In this document: in pieces, positions 58,125-64,000 of the stretch | Numbering within the stretch: position 1 is the stretch's first letter | How the letters are laid out: each line of letters opens with the position of its first letter | From: Aselliscus stoliczkanus | Lineage: Eukaryota; Chordata; Mammalia; Chiroptera; Hipposideridae | DNA: 64,000 nucleotides | Assembly (NCBI GenBank): GCA_033961575.1 | Contig: CM066731.1 | Location: forward strand, 84,527,501 to 84,591,500 | Direction of reading: 5' to 3' | Notes under the pieces: model-generated | Databases searched by the model: none | Told to the model about the DNA's origin: nothing | Seen by the model: only the letters and a program-made list of their open reading frames with translations | Position numbers and translations under genes: made by a program

Positions 58125-58375
58125 GTTGTAGGGATTGAGAACATGGACTATGGAGCCAGATGGTCTGAGTTTGTATTCCTCCTGCACTACTTGCTTCCTG
58201 GGTGACCTTGCACAAATCATTTAACCTCTTTAAACCACAGTTTGCTCACCATTGAGATTGGATAAACATTGCAGTGTTTATCCGTAGGATTGTCTGAGAA
58301 CTCAATGAGATATTACAAGTAAAATGCTGAGAAAACTATCTGGCCCATATTAATGGCTCAATCTAATTCTTAGGT
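58125..58375 (+). repeat. MIR SINE, sense, well preserved
   Basis: 'acatggactatggagccaga', 'ctgggtgaccttgcacaaat', 'catttaacctctttaaacca' and 'ctcaatgagatattacaagt' run in full MIR order. The best MIR of the window. Confidence 0.88.
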
Positions 58376-58681
58376 TACCAGTTCTAGTGGTCTCCTATTT
58401 TATATTATATAAGACTTTATTTTGATCTAGAAAACAGCCCTCTTTGGTGAGAGTTGGGAGTTTAGATCAGAAAATAATTGGATTAACTAGTTACTGGTAA
58501 TTTTGAGAGTGAGATAAGAAGCGAATTATTGTGACTCTGATTTTGCCTTTGTAATATTCTTTGAAGACTGTCCCTGTGTCTAATGATGTGTATTGTTCCT
58601 CAGTTCTGTACTTTTTCATCTATAGACTCTATCAGTGGAAATAGAAGGCTATTTATTACATTTCAAACACATTTCTGCTAG

Positions 58682-58860
58682 GTTCTGCCCATCGGAAGTA
58701 CTGGCAGGAAAGTGAAAGAGCGACAAGCAGAAAAGAAGATGTCACTAGTCAGTAGTAGCAACAGAAATAGTGGCATCAGCATCTTAGCATCAAACAACAG
58801 TGCTCTATATGAGATTGGGTTCGATCAGATCTTCAACACAGAAATAAACTATATGAGAAG
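58682..58860 (+). CDS. Penultimate coding exon of an unrecognised gene
   Basis: I do not recognise the product. The 179-bp exon lies between an acceptor (ACATTTCTGCTAG) and a strong donor (AAG|GTGAGT). It is open in one frame for 59 codons. That frame meets a stop made by the acceptor itself (TAG, 58679-58681) and another at the donor (TGA within GGTGAG), so the open stretch coincides with the splice limits. It begins VLPIGSTGRKVKERQAEKK, a basic cluster, then a Ser/Asn-rich part (SLVSSSNRNSGISIL), then ALYEIGFDQIFNTEINYM with Tyr motifs. Three CpGs survive in 180 bp of otherwise CpG-poor DNA. It could be the tail of a membrane protein or a cytosolic C-terminus; no transmembrane segment is present in it. 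The next exon supplies five more residues and the stop. Confidence 0.6.
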
Positions 58861-59068
58861 GTGAGTCAGGCTCCCCAGTAATCCCCCTGTGTGAACATAA
58901 CTGGTTATAACATTTACTACATCGTTTTGAAACAACTAGCCTTATAGTATGAGAGGCCCTTTTTAACACCAGATTGCAGACAACACTGCTGAGTTAGGCT
59001 ATTTTCCTATGGGGTTTGATACATACTCTGAACTTGTGAGGACTATATTATGCTGTTTTTTTTCACAG

Positions 59069-59275
59069 CAAAAATGCAGACGTCTAGGAGTCAAAAGTGG
59101 AAGCTAGAATGATTTGTGTCATTAAGGTACCTAAAGATACACTCACAGATGTTTCTTTCCCATTTCCACAATTTTAAACTTTTCTGGGTTAGGAGTTTTA
59201 ATTCCCAGGAGGAAAATTTCTAAGGATCACAGTATTATTTTCGATTAAATAAATTTAAGACTGTTCTCTGGTTAC
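59069..59275 (+). CDS. Terminal exon (last codons, stop and short 3'UTR) of the same gene
   Basis: The acceptor TTTTTTTTCACAG (ending 59068) is the strongest splice acceptor in this part of the window. Joined to 58860 in phase, the frame reads SKNADV and stops at TAG 59085-59087, so the protein would end MRSKNADV. The intron is 208 bp with GT-AG ends. An AATAAA (59248-59253), overlapping an ATTAAA, is followed by a T/GT-rich stretch (59261-59277) suited to cleavage near 59270. The 3'UTR would thus be about 185 bp; later sites could also be used. The end coordinate is inferred. A final -ADV could in principle be a PDZ ligand, which is speculation. Confidence 0.55.
59248..59253 (+). promoter_or_regulatory. 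Polyadenylation signal AATAAA
   Basis: Canonical hexamer 161 bp past the candidate stop codon, with a GT/T-rich element 10-25 bp further on. Its value depends on the exon call above. Confidence 0.5.
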
Positions 59276-60413
59276 TTTGAGCTCCTCATGCCATGGAAAT
59301 AAGAGACAAATAATGGAGCTACTGTACAGGCTGGGGTTTATTTATTCTGGTTATCAAATGGAAACAGTTTGCTGCTAATAGAGGCAGGGGAACCAAGAAA
59401 TCCCAGAGACCCCTTGGGGTGCCTCTTCATACTTCCATGTACAGTAACAAACATTAAAATGGATGTTTACAGAAATCCAGTAAAAGTGGGGCCAGGAAAT
59501 TATCAGCACCTTCAAGAATGAATGTTTAGGTCAAAGATAAAGAACACCAACCAGCTGAGGTACTGATTAGGGCAAAGGGAACATGACATAGGTTGTACAT
59601 AAAGGAAGTTATAAATATCAACTATGTTCCCTTGGATAGTTACAGAAATGAGGACTACTCATATTTTCCTGTTAGCTTGTTATGTGCATATATTATATAT
59701 TATTATTTTTTTCCTCTTCCCTTTTCCAATCATGTAGAAGTGTAACAATTGTGTCTTTAGGTAATAGCATATCTAAGTGGGTGGGTAACTAAATTAAAAA
59801 TGGAATTAATATTATTCAGTCACTTATGTGACTTAGCATGTGCCCTTTTTGAAGAAATGAATGAGTGTATATTCATATTTATGAAGATAAATTGCTTTTA
59901 GTTGTGTCAAAAACTGGTATTTTTAAGGTTGTTGTTTGGAAGTTTAAATATGGGAAGAATGGTGGTATGAAAATGAGCTGCCAGGAGTAGACTGTGCCAA
60001 ATGGTATCTATGTTCTCTCAGCTTCATAGTAACCCTTTTCTACTCTTTTTTTTTTACTTACCAGGCCTGGAAAACTGTACATTATGCCTCTTCAACTTTC
60101 CTTGCCAGCTAGCTTCCTGTCATATTCAGATATTGAAGTGAGAGTAGAAGGCAGGAAAAATGGAAAGCCATTCCCCACCATCCCCTAGTTTCTGGCAGTG
60201 CTTTCTAAAGTGGTAGTGGTACTACTGGCAGAAACAGTGGAGGTGCTGCCAATGGTTACTGGTGGTTTGTGCCTTGGTTCCAGATGAGGTAGCTCACATA
60301 AAAAAAACATTTTCAATGGGACAGTGACCATGGTTTTGGGATAGTAGCATACCTTTGTTTCATCAGTCCCATGGGAGGTGGTGTCACCTTCAGTTACGAA
60401 TTTTGGGATAAAC

Positions 60414-60416
<3 letters not shown>
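59276..60416. other. Unassigned sequence downstream of the candidate gene end
   Basis: I see no gene or named repeat. Frames here are short. Confidence 0.45.

Positions 60417-60462
<46 letters not shown>
60417..60462. repeat. (AT)n microsatellite, about 23 units
   Basis: Pure AT run directly abutting the T-tail of a SINE; it probably grew at the target site or tail end. Confidence 0.96.
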
Positions 60463-60480
<18 letters not shown>

Positions 60481-60611
60481 TATGAGCCATTCTGCCACCT
60501 GTTGGCAGCTCAATGGCAACTCAGCTCGGGCTGGCATTGAAATGCTGTTGCTCAGAGCTCAGCTCACACTCTTGAGTGAGCTCTTAACCAACTGAGCCAC
60601 TCAGCTGGCCC
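60463..60611 (-). mobile_element. Short tRNA-type SINE, TCAGTTGGTTAAGAGCTC subtype
   Basis: A T-run (60463-60479), 'gagccattctgccacctgtt', 'ctcttgagtgagctcttaac' and a head 'gagccactcagctggccc'. Target-site duplication is obscured by the AT repeat. Confidence 0.9.
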
Positions 60612-61225
60612 ACCTTCTTCTTTTACTCTTCCAGATCTTTCATCTCCTTTTAACCAAATCCTTGCATTAAATTCAAATTTTGAAGTTATCTAGAATTTTC
60701 CTTATTGGATATAGACTAATACAGCTTTACATAGCGGATGTTTTCAGTGTTCACCCATTCCCTTATCCTGCTGCTTGGGTTTTAAGACTATTACAGAACA
60801 GGGTCAAGGTGATACAGTTGGGGAGGTGTGGCACAAATTTTTCCCACATTTTTTGGTTTCTTTCTACTAAGTTTTAGGCCTCTATCCCTTATCTCTGCAA
60901 TCTGCTGAACAGAGCTGAGCAGAATCTATTTGGCAGATGGATCACTAATTCAAAGTACAATCAGTCCAATGGTGTTTCTAAAATTATTTTTAAAATTCTC
61001 TTTATATCTCTTGTTTAGGAGATGGAATTATTGCTCCACTTTTCCAGAAGCTTTCCACACAGTATTTTCAGATACAGTGTTGCTAGATAAAATGCAGAAT
61101 GCCCAGCTAAATTTGCATTTCAGATAAATATTGCATAGGCCATATCTATAATTTAAAAATATTATTGTTTATTTGAAATTCAAATTTAATTAGCTATCTT
61201 GGATGTCATAGAAATTGGTTAGAAA
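60612..61225. other. Unassigned sequence
   Basis: No supported gene or named repeat. Confidence 0.5.
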
Positions 61226-61352
61226 TGCCTCCCTCAAGCCCCACTCAGACCTATTGAGTCAGAAACTCTGGGGTTGGGGCCCAGAAATCTGTGTTTTAAT
61301 AAACACTCCAGGTATTTGTAATACAAGCTGGAGTTTGAGAATCACTGCCATA
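61226..61352 (-). repeat. MER5A-type hAT fragment
   Basis: 'gagtcagaaactctggggtt', 'gggcccagaaatctgtgttt' and 'gagtttgagaatcactgcc' match the MER5 body and one terminus. Confidence 0.75.
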
Positions 61353-63038
61353 GTGTAGGCAAATATAAAGCACCTGCGATGTTACTTCTTATTCTTCTAC
61401 CCATGCTGGAAGTTTTTATTTCTTGACTATATTATTTCCTGCTATATCTGTATCTAGTTCCCAAATATTTCTTATACAGCTCTTTAGGAAGATGCTCTCA
61501 ATTTACTTCTCATTGTTAGTCTCAGAGCATACTTTCAACTTCTCATCCCCAGCTTTTGGAATCTAAAACTTACTTTTTCTAAATATTATTTCTCTAAATA
61601 TTCTTTACAATCTGCAGTTTCTTCAGCTATATGTTTCCATTGGAGATGGATGAAAAAGGCCTAGGCTGATAGTGAATTAAAAGAGCCTCATGTGTTAACG
61701 TTGGTTCCTGGTACCATAAATGCACACCTGAAAGCATTGAAATTCATTAGCCAAAGGGTCTCTCTAATGGCAAAATTTAAGACCCTGGATGGTAAGTTAG
61801 GTAAATTATTTTGGTTAGGAAAGATTTAATAATGGCCTGCAAATCACATTGAAACAAGTAACAGTTTATTACGTCTATGCATAAATTGTGCTTTTGGTCT
61901 GTTGCCTTAGGGAAATCTGGCACATAAAATTCTTGTGGTAAATCCATTTGGGTTGATTTGAAGACTTAGATAGAGACACTGTTTGAATTCACAGAGAAGG
62001 AATCTCGTTTTCCCATAGGTAAACCATTCCTGAAATAAAGTCATTATAAATTACAGTGTGGTTTATTTATGGTCTGTACACAATCCCTTAATTAGATGTT
62101 GATTGGATCAATTAGAAGACAGCATTGGGTCAGGTCAACTTTAGAAAATAAATGATGACGGGTTCGATGGCAAGAGGCCAGTTATAATGAATAAAATGAA
62201 TAAAATTAAAGTGATTTCTTTCTTACTGCAGAGGCAGGGTTCATTCTTTCAGTACATGTGCTTTGCCTGAGAGTGTTAGACAGAGCATGGACTTAAGCAT
62301 GGTCTCAAAATATGTGACAAATGATCAACTTCATTACTAGTCAAGATATTCTCATTAAAATAATAACAAGATAGCATTTTTCACTGATATTACTGGCAAC
62401 TTTTAGAGAATGCACAAAGGATTTTGGACTATCAAAGGTGTAATGAGGTCAAAATTCTCAGAGTCTTCTTACAGGAATGTTAATTAACATAAATTTTATG
62501 ACAGTTAATTTGATCATATACATCAAAATTCTTTCAAATAATCCCTTTGACCTCGTTATTCAACCAATTGTAATTTGTCTTAAATAAACAACGAGAGATT
62601 AGGAAATATTTATGTACAAGGAAGTTTCTTAAATTTTTTTTAAAATAGCAAAACTTTAGAAATAGCTAGCTTGAATGTCTAACAGGAATAGAATAACTAA
62701 ATCAATAATGGTAATTATAAGGCAGAATCATTATATAGATGTTAAATCATTGTTATATAAAATTCTTATGATATAATGTGAGATGGGAAGGCAGGATAGA
62801 ATATCATACATATAAAAATCTCAGTGTTTTGTATATACACACAAATTGTATTTGTAATAAAATGGGGGAGAATAAAACATATAAAAATGCTGATGATAAC
62901 TTTCTTTAAATGATACTTAGTATCATCTTCCTAAATATGATACTTAGTATCATCTTCCTGTATTTTCTAATGTTTATAAAATAATAATTTATTACATTTA
63001 AACTCAAAAATAAAGGTCTATACTATTTTATTAAAACG
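61353..63038. other. Unassigned sequence with a tandem palindrome
   Basis: About 1.7 kb without a recognised gene. atgatacttagtatcat, nearly self-complementary, occurs twice within 28 bp (about 62909-62953), described under findings. Confidence 0.45.
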
Positions 63039-63048
63039 TTTTATTGAA

Positions 63049-63204
63049 GGGCTGGCTGAGTGGCTCCATTGGTTAAGAGCTCACTCAAGAGTGTGCACTC
63101 TGAGCAACAGGGTCATGGGTTTGATTCCTGGACTGAGCTGAGCTGCCACTGAGCTGCCAAAAGGGGGCAGGATGGCTCAGCTAAAAAAACAAACAAACAA
63201 AAAA
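63049..63204 (+). mobile_element. Short tRNA-type SINE with target-site duplication
   Basis: Head ggctggctgagtggctccat, 'ttggttaagagctcactcaa', 'gggtttgattcctgg' (B box), 'ggcaggatggctcagctaaa', and an AAAC tail. The direct repeat ttttattgaa occurs at 63039-63048 and 63205-63214. Confidence 0.93.
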
Positions 63205-63479
63205 TTTTATTGAAATTTCCCCAGGAATCCCTTGATTAGGTCCAATAGTTTATTTATTTATCATTTTATAAAACTAATTTTATTGCATGCTTATTATGTG
63301 CTAAGCACAATAATGCACATGAACACATAAATTATCTCAGGTAGTGATAAGTAGTATGAGAAGAAAATGTAGAGTATAGGAAAGAAAGAAATACATACAG
63401 TGGGGATGCCACGTGTTTTTTGTTGTTGTTGTGGTGGTGGTGAGATAAGTCCTTTATTAGGAGACTTAAAAGAAATGAA

Positions 63480-64000
63480 GAAGCTGGCTATACAGCTTTC
63501 TGTGGGAAGGATATTTCAAACAGAAAGTTGAGCAAGTTACAAAGGTTCTTGGTTTGAGAGTGTCTTTGGCATGTTCAAAATGTACAAAGGGGCCAAAGTG
63601 ATTGGAGAGAATTGAGCAATGGAAAAAAACAGGAAAAAAGCAGAACATGAAGCTGAAGCCAGAATACATAGGACCTTGTAGGCCATTAAAATTAGATTGT
63701 TCTCTGAGAATGGGCAACCTTTGGACAGTTCTGAGCAGAGGATTGATATTATCTGACTGGTTTCAAAAGGAATACTCTAACTAGATTGTGAAAAAAATAA
63801 GCTGTAGAGAGGGGCATGGTAGAAGAATGAAGAGTGATTAGGAAGATTTCAATATAATATGCAAAGGATAATGATGGTTTTGATGGAGATGGTAGCAATG
63901 GAGGAAGTGAGACATGGTTAGATTCTGAATGTAGTTGAAAATTCAGCCAACTGGATTTTTTGATTAACTGGATATAAGGCACAAGAGAGGAGTCAGGATC
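63480..64000 (+). repeat. Ancient interspersed repeat, family of 39360-39795 (not named)
   Basis: 'aggaccttgtaggccattaa', 'ctgagcagaggattgatatt', 'tggtttcaaaaggaatactc', 'gtagcaatggaggaagtgag' and 'gaggagtcaggatc' form a block order common in mammalian genomes. It runs off the window end. Confidence 0.5.

Noticed and set aside
1..64000. CRISPR array, bacterial operon or phage-like system
   Set aside because: The repeat content, intron signals and microsatellites are mammalian; no regularly spaced repeats or bacterial gene arrangement are present.

Overview
The window is about 64 kb of AT-rich mammalian genomic DNA, most of it transposable elements. Tail-bearing tRNA-derived SINEs with visible A and B boxes, internally deleted L1s, mariner and hAT MITEs and a Tigger copy point to a bat. 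The composite SINE, whose body ends in CCCCAATAAAATCTT, resembles SINEs I associate with horseshoe-bat-like (rhinolophoid) bats. That placement is inference from recall of family sequences, not from a search.

Layout. 1-2.6 kb holds old L2 and MIR relics. 2.6-12.6 kb is a stack of antisense L1s with nested SINEs. 12.6-16.4 kb is mostly unassigned. 16.4-18.2 kb is a decayed endovirus-type pol region with an L1 3' end inserted. 19-27.3 kb is old L1 invaded by a younger, internally deleted L1 that carries a 414-bp SINE. 28-33 kb is rich in DNA transposons: two 79-bp palindromic MITEs, a Tigger with two mariner-type elements inside, and a hAT element whose empty site survives in a sister repeat. 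33-40.5 kb is mixed unique sequence and old repeats. 41.2-50.3 kb is a nest of L1s and a SINE. 50.3-63 kb is the least repetitive part.

Genes. No complete protein-coding gene is visible. The best host-gene signal is the 3' end of an unrecognised plus-strand gene. It has a 179-bp coding exon (58682-58860), a 208-bp GT-AG intron, and a terminal exon whose frame stops after five further codons, with an AATAAA 161 bp beyond the stop. Weaker, phase-compatible exon candidates lie upstream at 54277-54389 and 54932-54957. All other long reading frames that I could explain are L1 ORF1 or ORF2 remnants or chance frames in repeats.

Most useful observations: the candidate gene end; an L1 lineage in which two copies share the same 3'UTR-to-endonuclease deletion junction; L1 3'UTRs with one to three tandem monomers; TA-exact nested mariner elements; and two hairpin MITEs of identical length.
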